Notes under the pieces: model-generated
Told to the model about the DNA's origin: nothing
The model's database searches: none
Seen by the model: only the letters and a program-made list of their open reading frames with translations
Program-made: the position numbers and the translations under genes
Assembly: GCF_031928785.1 (NCBI RefSeq)
Contig: NZ_JARQAL010000004.1
Direction: 5' to 3' (one strand)
Origin: Enterococcus_C asini_A
GTDB lineage: Bacteria; Bacillota; Bacilli; Lactobacillales; Enterococcaceae
DNA: 64,000 bases
In this document: positions 34,420 to 43,213 of the stretch, piece after piece
Layout of the letters: each line of letters starts with the position of its first letter
Numbering within the stretch: the stretch's first letter is position 1

Positions 34420-36525
34420 ATGACAAAACAAGTATTTGAAACGACTTGGGGCGGACGTCCCTTAAAAGTTGAAGTCGGTCAATTGGCAAAACAAGCCAAT
34501 GGTGCCGTTTTGGTACGTTATGGGGACACCGTAGTTTTAAGTGCGGCAGTAGCCTCAAAAGAAGCCAAAGACACAGACTTTTTCCCATTGACGATTAACT
34601 ATGAAGAAAAAATGTATGCCGTTGGGAAAATCCCAGGTGGTTTTATTAAACGAGAAGGCCGTCCTTCCACCGATGCCACTTTAACAGCACGATTAATTGA
34701 CCGTCCGATTCGGCCAATGTTTGCGGAAGGGTTCCGTAATGAAGTGCAAGTAACCAACATCGTCATGAGTGTGGAACAAGATTGTGCGCCTTCTATGGCA
34801 GCGATGTTTGGTTCTTCTCTTGCTTTGGCGATTTCTGATATTCCTTTTGACGGCCCAATTGCCGGTGTCGAAGTCGGTCGGGTCAATGGGGAATACGTGT
34901 TGAACCCAACGGTGGAACAAGCTGGACAAACGGATATTGAATTAACCGTAGCCGGAACCAAACACGCCATTAACATGGTAGAATCCGGTGCCAAAGAAGT
35001 CTCTGAAGAAGATATGCTGGGAGCTTTGTTATTTGGTTTTGATGCCATTAAAGAAATGGTGGCCTTCCAAGAAGAAATCGTCGCAGCAGTGGGCAAAGAA
35101 AAAATGGCAATCACTTTATTACAAGTGGACCCTGCTTTGAAACAAGACATTTACGACAATTACTACCCGGTTATGAAAACTGCGGTTATGACAGAAGAAA
35201 AATTGGCCCGGGAAGATGAAATCGAAAAGGTCAAAGAAACCGTTAAAGAAGTCTACGGTGAAAAATATGCCGAAGATGTAAACATTGAACAAATCACCAA
35301 AGAAATCAAACAAGTAGCCGAAGATTTAGAAAAAGATGTCGTACGGGAATTGATCACCATTGACAAAATCCGTCCTGATGGCCGTAAATTAGACGAAATC
35401 CGTCCATTGGCTTCAGAAGTGGGTATTTTGCCACGGGTTCATGGTTCTGGTCTCTTTACTCGGGGACAAACCCAAGCCTTGTCTGCTTGTACGTTGGCAC
35501 CATTAGGGGAACATCAAATCATCGATGGCCTTGGGGTGGAAGAGTCCAAACGCTTCATCCACCACTACAACTTCCCACAATTCTCTGTAGGTTCCACAGG
35601 TCGGGCAGGCTCTCCTGGTCGTCGGGAAATCGGTCACGGGGCATTAGGGGAACGGGCTTTGTTCCAAGTAATTCCTGATGAAGAAACCTTCCCTTACACC
35701 ATTCGTTTGGTTGCGGAAGTCTTAGAATCCAATGGTTCTTCTTCTCAAGCTTCTATCTGTGCTGGAACGTTGGCATTAATGGATGCCGGTGTGCCAATTA
35801 AAGCACCGGTTGCCGGAATTGCCATGGGTCTAGTATCTGACGGAGAAAACTACACCATCTTAACCGATATCCAAGGTTTAGAAGACCACCTAGGGGACAT
35901 GGACTTTAAAGTTGCCGGTACTCGTGAAGGAATCACTGCTTTGCAAATGGATATTAAGATTCAAGGAATCACCGAACAAATCTTAAAAGAAGCGCTAAGC
36001 CAAGCGAAGAAAGCCCGTTTTGAAATCTTGGATCAATTGGAAAGCACATTGGCAGAGCCTCGCAAAGAGTTGAGCCCATATGCACCGAAGATTGAAATGA
36101 TTCAAATCGACCCTGAAAAAATCAAAGTGGTTATTGGCAAAGGTGGCGACACCATTAACAGTATCATTGAAGAAACTGGCGTGAAGATCGACATCGACCA
36201 AGATGGAAAAGTCTCCATTGCTTCTTCTGATGCGGAAATGATCCAAAAAGCCATTAAGATTATCGAAGAATTAACCAAAGAAATCAAAGTCGGCGAAGTT
36301 TACTTAGGAAAAGTTGTCCGCATTGAAAAATTCGGCGCATTCGTAAACTTAATCAAAGGCAAAGACGGATTGGTTCACATCTCTCAATTGGCCAACGAAC
36401 GGGTCAATAAAGTAGAAGATGTGGTGAAACTTGGAGATGAAGTCTTAGTGAAAGTCACTGAAATCGATCGCCAAGGTCGGGTTAACTTGTCTCGTAAAGT
36501 TTTATTGGAAGACGATAAAAAATAA
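34420..36525 (+). CDS. pnp: polyribonucleotide nucleotidyltransferase (PNPase)
   Basis: 701 residues, full length: first RNase PH domain (residues 10-215), helical linker, second RNase PH domain with GSGLFTRGQTQAL and GRREIGHGALGERAL, KH domain (KVVIGKGGDTINSI) and S1 domain (GKVVRIEKFGAFVNLIKGKDGLVHIS). It is the phosphorolytic 3'-5' exoribonuclease of the RNA degradosome. The ATG has TGGAG upstream. Confidence 0.98.
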   Translation: MTKQVFETTWGGRPLKVEVGQLAKQANGAVLVRYGDTVVLSAAVASKEAKDTDFFPLTINYEEKMYAVGKIPGGFIKREGRPSTDATLTARLIDRPIRPMFAEGFRNEVQVTNIVMSVEQDCAPSMAAMFGSSLALAISDIPFDGPIAGVEVGRVNGEYVLNPTVEQAGQTDIELTVAGTKHAINMVESGAKEVSEEDMLGALLFGFDAIKEMVAFQEEIVAAVGKEKMAITLLQVDPALKQDIYDNYYPVMKTAVMTEEKLAREDEIEKVKETVKEVYGEKYAEDVNIEQITKEIKQVAEDLEKDVVRELITIDKIRPDGRKLDEIRPLASEVGILPRVHGSGLFTRGQTQALSACTLAPLGEHQIIDGLGVEESKRFIHHYNFPQFSVGSTGRAGSPGRREIGHGALGERALFQVIPDEETFPYTIRLVAEVLESNGSSSQASICAGTLALMDAGVPIKAPVAGIAMGLVSDGENYTILTDIQGLEDHLGDMDFKVAGTREGITALQMDIKIQGITEQILKEALSQAKKARFEILDQLESTLAEPRKELSPYAPKIEMIQIDPEKIKVVIGKGGDTINSIIEETGVKIDIDQDGKVSIASSDAEMIQKAIKIIEELTKEIKVGEVYLGKVVRIEKFGAFVNLIKGKDGLVHISQLANERVNKVEDVVKLGDEVLVKVTEIDRQGRVNLSRKVLLEDDKK

Positions 36526-36539
36526 GCATTGCAAACAAG

Positions 36540-36571
36540 CGGCATTCTCAATGGAGAGTGTCACTTTTTTT
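36540..36571 (+). terminator. terminator of pnp
   Basis: GCATTCTC pairs with GAGAGTGT (with a GU pair) and is followed by CACTTTTTTT. Confidence 0.65.
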
Positions 36572-36658
36572 GTGACTAGAGGGAAATGGTACTGTTGGCT
36601 CTGTGGGATTTTCAATAGAGAAGTAAGACTGTCATCTTAAAAAGAGCATGGCAAATAG

Positions 36659-36690
36659 CCTGTCCTAGTATGACAGGAGTTATTTTTATA
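36659..36690 (+). terminator. hairpin with T-run
   Basis: CCTGTC pairs with GACAGG and is followed by AGTTATTTTT. It may be a second pnp terminator or end the leftward gene at 36710. Confidence 0.45.
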
Positions 36691-36709
36691 GTGCGGAAGG
36701 CTGGTTTAT

Positions 36710-37168
36710 TTAACAGCGCAATTTTGTTGAGTGGATTCTCCAATTTTTAGTCAAAAAGGTGGTGATGTGTAGAAATTGCTCTAGTAGGAGTTGGGAGTAA
36801 GCGTGTTCCAAGGCTTTTATTAAGTGGTTGTTTAAGAAAGGGTGCATCATTTGGTAGCGCCGTTTTAGTTGACGCCATTCTTCTGGGCTGAAAAACGTAC
36901 GAAATTCTGGTAAGAACAGGGCAAACCAAGGATTTTTCGAATGTTCCCAAGGGGTATCCAGAAAGATTTCTCGAACTTCTTTTTGATAAAGTTCGGGTTG
37001 GAATTCCTTGGCGCGACTGGCCAAACGAGGCAAGAGCCGAATCAAGCGCAAATAACCGAGAAAATGCACAGGATTGCCGGAGCCATGGTAGTAATCATTT
37101 TTCAGACGGCGAGCGGTGGTTTCAGGTTTAAAATAAGCGATTTGGTTCATTGTCAAAAGGAATTTCAT
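36710..37168 (-). CDS. hypothetical protein (152 aa)
   Basis: From the ATG at 37168 (AAAGGAG before it), chosen over 37192. The protein is basic and helical, rich in Leu, Arg and aromatic residues (DYYHGSGNPVHFLGYLRLIRLLPRLASRAKEF, HSKNPWFALFLPEFRTFFSPEEWRQLKRRYQMMHPFL), without clear membrane segments. The family is not recognised. It is monocistronic between pnp and the second Mga-like gene. Confidence 0.7.
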   Translation of the reverse strand: MKFLLTMNQIAYFKPETTARRLKNDYYHGSGNPVHFLGYLRLIRLLPRLASRAKEFQPELYQKEVREIFLDTPWEHSKNPWFALFLPEFRTFFSPEEWRQLKRRYQMMHPFLNNHLIKALEHAYSQLLLEQFLHITTFLTKNWRIHSTKLRC

Positions 37169-37575
37169 AGATAGCTCCTTTCCATTTGCCAAAAGGGACG
37201 GGAAAAAATAAGAAGGCGTTTTCTTATCCTTATCATACCTCTTTTTTGAATTTTAACGAAGGTTATTTATTGAGGGCGTTGATGGATTTGCATTATGAAA
37301 AACTAGGAAAGTCATTCCTCTTTTGAATGGTTTTTTTTAAAACGAATATTCCTTTTTTTGCGAACTTATTTAAAGGCGTGTCTATTATTGTGTTCAATTT
37401 GTTTAGAAGGAAGGGTTATTTTTGATTCATTTCTAGAAAGAATAGTGATTAAGACAACGATTGCTATTTTAATTAGGAAGTCAAGTTTTCTTTTTCCCAA
37501 AAAGTCAGGAAGCAAGCCCACATTTTGGGAAAACGAGTCCTCGAAAATAGTGTACATTTTTCTTGAGGTGATCAG
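37169..37575. other. AT-rich intergenic region with one inverted repeat
   Basis: About 400 bases without a convincing gene. It contains the leftward promoter for the 152-aa gene and the leader of the Mga-like gene. The only clear structure is the perfect inverted repeat TTTTCCCAAAA (37492-37502) and TTTTGGGAAAA (37523-37533), 43 bases before the Mga-like start, which could be an operator. Weak ORFs here lack ribosome binding sites. Confidence 0.6.
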
Positions 37576-38604
37576 ATGTACGACTTACTTTTAGAACGGG
37601 GGGAACAGTTATTTTTTCAACTGGTTCAACGCTTGCTTCTTGAAAATAAACTATCCTTGCTACAGGTAGCCACGGATTTAAAAACCTCTTCTGGGCGGAT
37701 TTTACAAGGAATCCACCAGTGGCAAGTCAAAGGACGGCATTTGCAGGTGGGCTTGGATATTGTCAAAGATGAGGGAAAGTTGTTTCTCTTAAAAAACAAT
37801 CAGTTTTGTCAGCGAAATTTATTTGCCACTTTGGTAGCAGACAGTGTCACGATAGAGTTGCTTCAAGAATTGTGGCAACACCCTAGTTATGGTATTTCGG
37901 AATTAGCGACAGCGGCTTTTCATAGTCCTCAAACGGTACGGCGACGCCTGCGCAGAATTCAGCCTTTATTAGTCAGCTATGGGTTAAGCTGGGACTTTCA
38001 AAAACGTCCTATGTTACAGGGCAATGAAGCCCAGATTCGTTTTTTTTATTTACACTTGGCAACTTTATTGAAAGGAAATACAACGGCCAAACACCCCCAG
38101 CGGCTTTTGAAAATAGTGTATCAGTTAGCAGAAGAGCGTATACACCACCAATATTTAATCAAAGAAGCTTGGTTTGACCGCCGATGGATTCAAGAAGTCC
38201 TAGGTTTGGCAGATTATGTGATCAATGAGCGGAGTTATCGCTTTTTATGGCAACAGCTTTTAGGTTTGGAGAAGGTGTGGGTTAGCGGCAAATTAGAACA
38301 AGCATTGCAGCGTTATTTTCTTTTTGAGGCGGGATTAGGCTTGTACCGACAGGAATTTTCTGCAGACTTGTATCGCTTATTGCTTTTAGCTATGTTATTT
38401 CAAGGAAGTTTGACTTTGGACTTTGAGCCAAGGGTAGTGATTACTAGTGCAACCAAACGCTTGGAACGGCTCTTTCATGATTTTTTACCAGACTATGACA
38501 AATTAGCTAACCGACATCCAGAATTGTCTTACTGCTATGAAATGCTGGTTCAAAAATATCGCCAGCGCCAAGTTTCTCCTTTGGAAATATACGGTCTCTC
38601 CTAG
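37576..38604 (+). CDS. Mga-like helix-turn-helix regulator (342 aa)
   Basis: 342 residues with helix-turn-helix segments near 25-50 (NKLSLLQVATDLKTSSGRILQGI) and 115-140 (YGISELATAAFHSPQTVRRRLRRIQPLL), then a helical middle. It is shorter than full Mga proteins and lacks the EIIB-like C-terminal part of the 11424 paralogue. GAGGTG precedes the ATG. Targets are unknown; the oad locus lies just downstream but is separated by a terminator. Confidence 0.7.
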   Translation: MYDLLLERGEQLFFQLVQRLLLENKLSLLQVATDLKTSSGRILQGIHQWQVKGRHLQVGLDIVKDEGKLFLLKNNQFCQRNLFATLVADSVTIELLQELWQHPSYGISELATAAFHSPQTVRRRLRRIQPLLVSYGLSWDFQKRPMLQGNEAQIRFFYLHLATLLKGNTTAKHPQRLLKIVYQLAEERIHHQYLIKEAWFDRRWIQEVLGLADYVINERSYRFLWQQLLGLEKVWVSGKLEQALQRYFLFEAGLGLYRQEFSADLYRLLLLAMLFQGSLTLDFEPRVVITSATKRLERLFHDFLPDYDKLANRHPELSYCYEMLVQKYRQRQVSPLEIYGLS

Positions 38605-38636
38605 AGCAGCAAAGTGAAAATTGCTTTGCTGCTCTA
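38602..38636 (+). terminator. terminator of the Mga-like gene
   Basis: TAGAGCAGCAAAG pairs perfectly with CTTTGCTGCTCTA, beginning at the stop codon; a short T-rich stretch follows. Confidence 0.65.
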
Positions 38637-38706
38637 GGATTTCTTTATAGTATTTCAAGACTTTTTTCTAGTGGTAAGGTAAAATAAAAGAAGGAATAAG
38701 TAAAAA

Positions 38707-38720
38707 TGAAACCGATATCA
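38707..38720. promoter_or_regulatory. perfect cre site upstream of the oad locus
   Basis: TGAAACCGATATCA matches the cre consensus TGWNANCGNTNWCA at all fixed positions. It lies 22 bases after a TAAAAT -10 box (38680-38685) and 14 bases before the first gene, suited to roadblock repression by CcpA. Confidence 0.75.
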
Positions 38721-38734
38721 TTGGAGGGAGTGCC

Positions 38735-39070
38735 ATGGGGTTATTCCAACGCTTGTTTGGAAAAAAGCCAGCAGAGACAGAACCAGAAATAACACGTCTT
38801 ACGCCTACGCCGGCTGTAGCAGTAGAAGAGTACGCAGATTGGGAAGAAGTGCCCTTTTATGTGGAAAGTGAACCTTCAGAGCGGGAGTTGGTGGCCTTAA
38901 TTGCCACGGCGATTGCTGCTGGAGAGGCACCTAAAAGTGAGTTTCAGGTGAAAAAAGTCTTGAGTAAAAATCCTGAAGCAAAAAAAGTAGCGTTAATTGC
39001 CACGGCCATTGCTGCTGGGGATGCACCAAACAGTCAGTTTCAAGTGAAAAAAATCTATCAAAAGAAATAG
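38735..39070 (+). CDS. OadH/OadG-like subunit with duplicated C-terminal motif (111 aa)
   Basis: After a short N-terminus (MGLFQRLFGKK) the protein contains two copies of one segment: LVALIATAIAAGEAPKSEFQVKKV (residues 51-74) and KVALIATAIAAGDAPNSQFQVKKI (residues 84-107). The segment resembles the C-terminal end of sodium-pump decarboxylase gamma subunits. No membrane helix is present. It is the first of three genes with the biotin carrier and the carboxyltransferase, so an assembly role in the decarboxylase is inferred. Confidence 0.6.
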   Translation: MGLFQRLFGKKPAETEPEITRLTPTPAVAVEEYADWEEVPFYVESEPSERELVALIATAIAAGEAPKSEFQVKKVLSKNPEAKKVALIATAIAAGDAPNSQFQVKKIYQKK

Positions 39071-39084
39071 ACGGGGGTATTAGT

Positions 39085-39495
39085 ATGTTACGAAAATTCA
39101 AAATTGCCATTGATGGGAAAGAATACTTAGTGGAAATGGAGGAGCTGACAGAAGGACTAGCGGCACCTGTTGCACCACCTGCACAACAAGTAGTCCAACC
39201 CGTTGCCCACCCTACACCAGAGTCTGCACCTGCACCGGTCACACCAGAACCAAAACCTGCCCCTAAAGCTAACGCAACCGCTGGAGAGGGGATTGATGCG
39301 CCGATGCCGGGTACGATTTTAAAAGTCTTAGCCAATGTGGGGGATCAAGTGACCGCCAATCAGCCGATATTAATTTTAGAAGCAATGAAGATGGAAAATG
39401 AAATCGTGGCCCCTAAAGACGGTGTGGTTACGGCGATTCATGTGACTGCCGGGGAGATGGTGAATCCGGGGCAACCACTGATTACCATTGACTAG
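39085..39495 (+). CDS. biotin carboxyl carrier protein of a decarboxylase
   Basis: 136 residues: an N-terminal beta part (LRKFKIAIDGKEYLVEMEEL), a Pro/Ala-rich linker (residues 30-68) and a C-terminal biotinyl domain with the biotin-lysine motif EAMKMENEI and a second copy of the hammerhead half (DGVVTAIHVTAGEMVNPGQPL). It shuttles the carboxyl group from the carboxyltransferase. GGGGGT precedes the ATG; spacing to the neighbours is under 15 bases. Confidence 0.88.
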   Translation: MLRKFKIAIDGKEYLVEMEELTEGLAAPVAPPAQQVVQPVAHPTPESAPAPVTPEPKPAPKANATAGEGIDAPMPGTILKVLANVGDQVTANQPILILEAMKMENEIVAPKDGVVTAIHVTAGEMVNPGQPLITID

Positions 39496-39506
39496 GAGGA
39501 AGTGTG

Positions 39507-40901
39507 ATGACGAAGAAAATTCAATTTATGGAGACAGTCTTGCGAGACGGTCAACAGAGCCAAATCGCCACTCGCATGCCCACTAGTGATATGTTACCGA
39601 TTTTAAAGACCATGGACGAGGCGGGGTATTACGCTTTGGAGATGTGGGGCGGGGCGACCTTTGATTCTTGTCTGCGTTTTTTAAATGAAGACCCCTGGGA
39701 ACGTCTGCGGTTGATTCGTAGTGAAATCAAAAATGCCAAATTGCAAATGCTCTTGCGGGGGCAAAACCTCCTAGGCTATAAAAACTATGCGGATGATGTA
39801 GTGGCAGAGTTTGTCAAAAAATCGGTGGCCAATGGCATTGATGTGGTGCGGGTTTTTGACGCCTTAAATGATGTGCGCAATTTGCGAACTTCTGTTGAGG
39901 CCTGTAAAGAAGCAGGGGGGCATTGTCAGACGGCAATTTGTTATACTACCAGCGACTTTCACACTGTGGATTATTTTGTCCAATTGACCAAAGAAATGGC
40001 CAATCTCGGTGCGGACTCCATTTGTATTAAAGACATGGCGGGAGTCTTAACCCCGGGAACTGGCTTTGAGCTGGTCAGCCGCATGAAAGATGCAGTGGAT
40101 TTGCCATTGCAAGTTCATACGCACGCCACCAGTGGCATCAGTGAAATGACTTATTTGAAAGTGGCAGAAGCTGGTGCGGATATTATTGATACGGCGATTT
40201 CTTCTTTTGCCGGAGGAACTAGCCAACCAGCCACAGAATCAGTGGCAATTGCATTGGCGGGGCTAGGCTATGAAACTGGCTTGGACTTGGACAAGCTAGA
40301 AAAAATTGCCAATCACTTCAATCCGGTGCGGGATCGTTTTCGCAAGGAGGGATTATTAAATCCCAAGGTCAAGGACACCGAGCCGAAAACTTTGATTTAT
40401 CAAGTTCCCGGGGGCATGCTTTCTAATTTGTTGAGCCAGTTAACCGAGCAAGGTTTAGCTGATCGCTATGATGAAGTTTTACAAGAAGTACCTAAAGTGC
40501 GGGCAGATTTGGGTTATCCGCCATTAGTCACACCACTCTCCCAAATGGTAGGGACCCAAGCATTGATGAATGTGATTTCCGGTGAACGCTATAAAATGGT
40601 GCCTAAAGAGATTAAAGATTATGTAAAAGGTTTATATGGGAAGCCGCCGGTAGCTATTAAGCCAGAAATCGTGACGTTAATTATCGGGGATGAACCGGTA
40701 TCCACCCTGCGCCCGGCGGATCTTTTAGCACCGGAAATGCCAGGCTTTGAAACAGCGATTGCCAAATACGCTAAAAGCACAGAAGACGTGTTGAGCTATG
40801 CCGTCTTCCCGAAACAAGCAGAAGACTTTTTAGGCCGACGAGAAGATCCCTTTTACGACGTGCCGCTCCAAGAAGTTACCGTGAGTTTGGCAGTGGATTG
40901 A
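39507..40901 (+). CDS. oadA: oxaloacetate decarboxylase alpha (carboxyltransferase) subunit
   Basis: 464 residues: an HMGL-like TIM barrel with METVLRDGQQS, IKDMAGVLTP (carbamylated-Lys region) and VHTHATSG metal ligands, then the conserved carboxylase domain VPGGMLSNL. No biotin domain is fused because it is encoded separately just upstream. It removes CO2 from oxaloacetate onto biotin, as in citrate catabolism. The ATG at 39507 with AGGAGGA is preferred over the GTG at 39504. No beta subunit gene follows. Confidence 0.88.
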   Translation: MTKKIQFMETVLRDGQQSQIATRMPTSDMLPILKTMDEAGYYALEMWGGATFDSCLRFLNEDPWERLRLIRSEIKNAKLQMLLRGQNLLGYKNYADDVVAEFVKKSVANGIDVVRVFDALNDVRNLRTSVEACKEAGGHCQTAICYTTSDFHTVDYFVQLTKEMANLGADSICIKDMAGVLTPGTGFELVSRMKDAVDLPLQVHTHATSGISEMTYLKVAEAGADIIDTAISSFAGGTSQPATESVAIALAGLGYETGLDLDKLEKIANHFNPVRDRFRKEGLLNPKVKDTEPKTLIYQVPGGMLSNLLSQLTEQGLADRYDEVLQEVPKVRADLGYPPLVTPLSQMVGTQALMNVISGERYKMVPKEIKDYVKGLYGKPPVAIKPEIVTLIIGDEPVSTLRPADLLAPEMPGFETAIAKYAKSTEDVLSYAVFPKQAEDFLGRREDPFYDVPLQEVTVSLAVD

Positions 40902-40945
40902 AAATAAAAGGAAAACACCTTATAGAATTTAAAGTTTTAAGGATG

Positions 40946-40995
40946 AAAAAAACGACTAACTTCCACGATTTTAATGGAAGTTAGTCGTTTTTTGT
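40946..40995. terminator. bidirectional terminator
   Basis: AAACGACTAACTTCCA pairs perfectly with TGGAAGTTAGTCGTTT, with A-run left and T-run right. Confidence 0.88.
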
Positions 40996-41057
40996 TTGCG
41001 TCTCAGGTGAGTTCCAAGCGAAGGCTTGATTACGGTCAAAGCCTTGTGTATAAATGC

Positions 41058-41375
41058 TTAATTGGTTTCTGCAGGTAAGAGAATCGTTTGGCGAGTGCCA
41101 TCATCATAGGCAAAGATTTCTTTTGGCAAGTCTTCAGTGTAGGCAAAAGGTAAATCAATGGCCATTTCCACCGCACTGTCTTCTTGAGAAAAGTGCATGG
41201 TAACTTGTCCGTTGTTATTGAGTAAATCAAAGACAATCAGGTTGTTTAAAGGGATAACCCCTTTTAAATCCATATCAATGATCAACCAAATGCTGTCAAT
41301 CAATTCTCCAGGCATACTGGACACAACCCCCACGGAGGCATAGCGGCTACGGTGACTATCAAATACTTCATACAT
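41058..41375 (-). CDS. DUF960 family protein
   Basis: 105 residues with the DUF960 signature SRYASVGVVSSMPGELIDSIWLIIDMDLKGV and the end DDGTRQTILLPAE. The role is unknown. AGGAGGT lies before the ATG. It is monocistronic, converging on oadA. Confidence 0.85.
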   Translation of the reverse strand: MYEVFDSHRSRYASVGVVSSMPGELIDSIWLIIDMDLKGVIPLNNLIVFDLLNNNGQVTMHFSQEDSAVEMAIDLPFAYTEDLPKEIFAYDDGTRQTILLPAETN

Positions 41376-41463
41376 CCTTTTCGACCTCCTTTGTGATCTC
41401 TATGGTTATGATACTTCAAAAACAGCAGAAAATAAAAGAAACTGCTCTTACTTTAAGAAAGAC

Positions 41464-41496
41464 AAACAGGCCGCCGGAATATCCGACGACCTGTTT
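41464..41496 (-). terminator. terminator of rplY
   Basis: AAACAGG...CGG pairs with CCG...CCTGTTT with small internal mismatches; the minus strand ends TTTGTCTTTC. Confidence 0.6.
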
Positions 41497-41510
41497 TGTG
41501 AGTCAAAGTA

Positions 41511-42125
41511 TTATTCTGCTGGTTTTTCTCCAATTACTTCAGGTTCAGCAACAGCTTCAGCTTCTGCTGGTTCTTCTGCTTGTGGTTCCATAATCGCTAC
41601 GATTTGTTCTTCTGGATCGGTTACCACGGTGTAGTCCCCATCTTTCGCAAGGTCAGCGACTGTTAGAGAATCGCCAATGTTTAAGTTGGTAATGTCCACT
41701 TCGATACGTTCAGGCAAGTTGTCTGGTGTTGCAGAAACAACTAAGCTGTACAAGTTTTGTGCCACAACCCCACCGGATTTAGCCCCTACAGATTCACCGA
41801 CTAACAAGACTTCGGCTTCAACTTCTGTTTCTTCTGTCATGTTTACTGACAAGAATTCCACGTGAGTGAAAGCTTTGGTGAAAGTGTCGGATTGCGTTTC
41901 ACGGATAAGTGTGTTGACTTTTTTGCCGTCAACATTCATAGTGATAACGGTATTGGCACCATGGTCCCGCAAGATTTTTTCCAACTCAGCAGCACTGACT
42001 GAAACCGGTGTGCTTTCCACTTGGTAACCATTGATGATTGCTGGAACTTTTCCTTCATGACGCAATTGATTGCGCAAGGAACGGGGACGGGTTGCTCTCT
42101 TTTCTACTGATAATGATACTGCCAT
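41511..42125 (-). CDS. rplY: 50S ribosomal protein L25/general stress protein Ctc
   Basis: 204 residues: the 5S rRNA-binding N-domain (SLRNQLRHEGKVPAIINGYQ), the TL5 beta domain (PERIEVDITNLNIGDSLTVADL) and an acidic Ala/Glu-rich tail. The long form is typical of Ctc-type L25. The ATG at 42125 has AGGAGG upstream; a longer frame to 42245 is leader. The leader contains a terminator hairpin, see 42126-42318. Confidence 0.95.
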   Translation of the reverse strand: MAVSLSVEKRATRPRSLRNQLRHEGKVPAIINGYQVESTPVSVSAAELEKILRDHGANTVITMNVDGKKVNTLIRETQSDTFTKAFTHVEFLSVNMTEETEVEAEVLLVGESVGAKSGGVVAQNLYSLVVSATPDNLPERIEVDITNLNIGDSLTVADLAKDGDYTVVTDPEEQIVAIMEPQAEEPAEAEAVAEPEVIGEKPAE

Positions 42126-42318
42126 AACTAAATTCCTCCTAAAATTGTTTGTCAAGCGACATTCTTTTTTAAAAGCAAATTCGTTAACTCTGCACATCAA
42201 AGTGGTGCGTAAAAATCTACGCAAAAAAGGTAGTTGAAGACACAACTACCCAGCTAAAGTCATTGTTCAACTTCGCCACCAGGTCGTAACGCTGTGTGAG
42301 AAACTGCATTTACTTTAC
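42126..42318 (-). promoter_or_regulatory. rplY leader RNA with internal terminator
   Basis: On the minus strand a promoter (TTGACT at 42348-42353, 17 bases, TATGGT at 42325-42330) starts a leader of about 190 nt. It contains GGTAGTTGTGTCTTCAACTA with closing CC and six T residues (42223-42250), then a second hairpin TGCGTA/TACGCA (42209-42226). The terminator about 100 nt before the start codon suggests premature-termination control, possibly by L25 itself. Confidence 0.6.
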
Positions 42319-42422
42319 TAATTAACCATAGGCCTTATCTTAAGGGAAGTCAAGGAAAGCGGACTTTGAGTTGAAATGAAAACTGTTTTTCTAGGATACA
42401 AAATGAGAAAGAAGGGATTTTT

Positions 42423-43139
42423 GTGCGCTTAGATAAGCTGATTGAAGCGCGTTTACAGACCAATCGCAAAGCCCAAAAGCGTTTGTTTTTAACGGGACAA
42501 GTCAAAGTAGATGGCAAAGTAGAACGCCAAGAAAATCGCAATGTGGATTCTCAGTTGCACAAAATTGAAGTTGCCGGAAAAAGGCTGGATACTGGTGAAA
42601 ATTATTTTTTACTGCATAAACCAAAAGGAGTGGTCTGTGCCAATCGTGATTCAGAACACGAGACCGTTTTGGATTTAGTAGCGCCAGCTGATCGCAAAAA
42701 AGGCCTATATACCGTGGGACGCTTGGATCGAGATACGGAAGGGTTGTTATTGGTGACGGACAATGGACAATTAGGCTATGAACTTTTGCAACCGAATCGC
42801 AAAGTTGCCAAGGTCTATGAAGCGTGGGTGAAAGAGCCAGTGACCAGTGAAGACGTTATCGCTTTTGAACAAGGGATTACGTTTTACGGTGGGGTGACTT
42901 GTCAGCCGGCTGTCTTGGAGATTTTAGAAGTCACACCGGGACCTACCAAAATTCGTTTAACCATTCAAGAAGGCAAGTTCCATCAAGTGAAAAAGATGTT
43001 TCTAGCCCGAGGGATTAAAGTCTTGTATTTGCGGCGAGTAGCCATGGGTCCCTTAGTTTTGCCTAATGATTTATTGCCAAAAGAGTATCGTGAGTTGACC
43101 TTAAGTGAATTGCAAAGTTTGCAAGACTATTTTCGCTGA
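42423..43139 (+). CDS. rsuA: 16S rRNA pseudouridine synthase, RsuA family
   Basis: 238 residues: N-terminal S4 domain (RLDKLIEARLQTNRKAQKRLFLTGQVKVDG), catalytic GRLDRDTEGLLLVTDNG with the essential Asp, and KFHQVKKMFLARG. RsuA-type enzymes make pseudouridine in 16S rRNA. Start is GTG with GAAGGG upstream. It ends 74 bases before udk. Confidence 0.9.
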   Translation: MRLDKLIEARLQTNRKAQKRLFLTGQVKVDGKVERQENRNVDSQLHKIEVAGKRLDTGENYFLLHKPKGVVCANRDSEHETVLDLVAPADRKKGLYTVGRLDRDTEGLLLVTDNGQLGYELLQPNRKVAKVYEAWVKEPVTSEDVIAFEQGITFYGGVTCQPAVLEILEVTPGPTKIRLTIQEGKFHQVKKMFLARGIKVLYLRRVAMGPLVLPNDLLPKEYRELTLSELQSLQDYFR

Positions 43140-43213
43140 GGGAAGCGGAAATCCGTGGCATTTTCTGTAATTTTCATTATAATAAACCTAGTACATAAAA
43201 GAGGAGAATCCCT

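Noticed and set aside
34599..35150. Long antisense ORF inside pnp (183 aa)
   Set aside because: Serine- and threonine-rich shadow of the PNPase frame without a ribosome binding site.
37358..37594. 78-aa ORF before the second Mga-like gene
   Set aside because: No ribosome binding site, AT-driven composition, and overlap with the real start at 37576.
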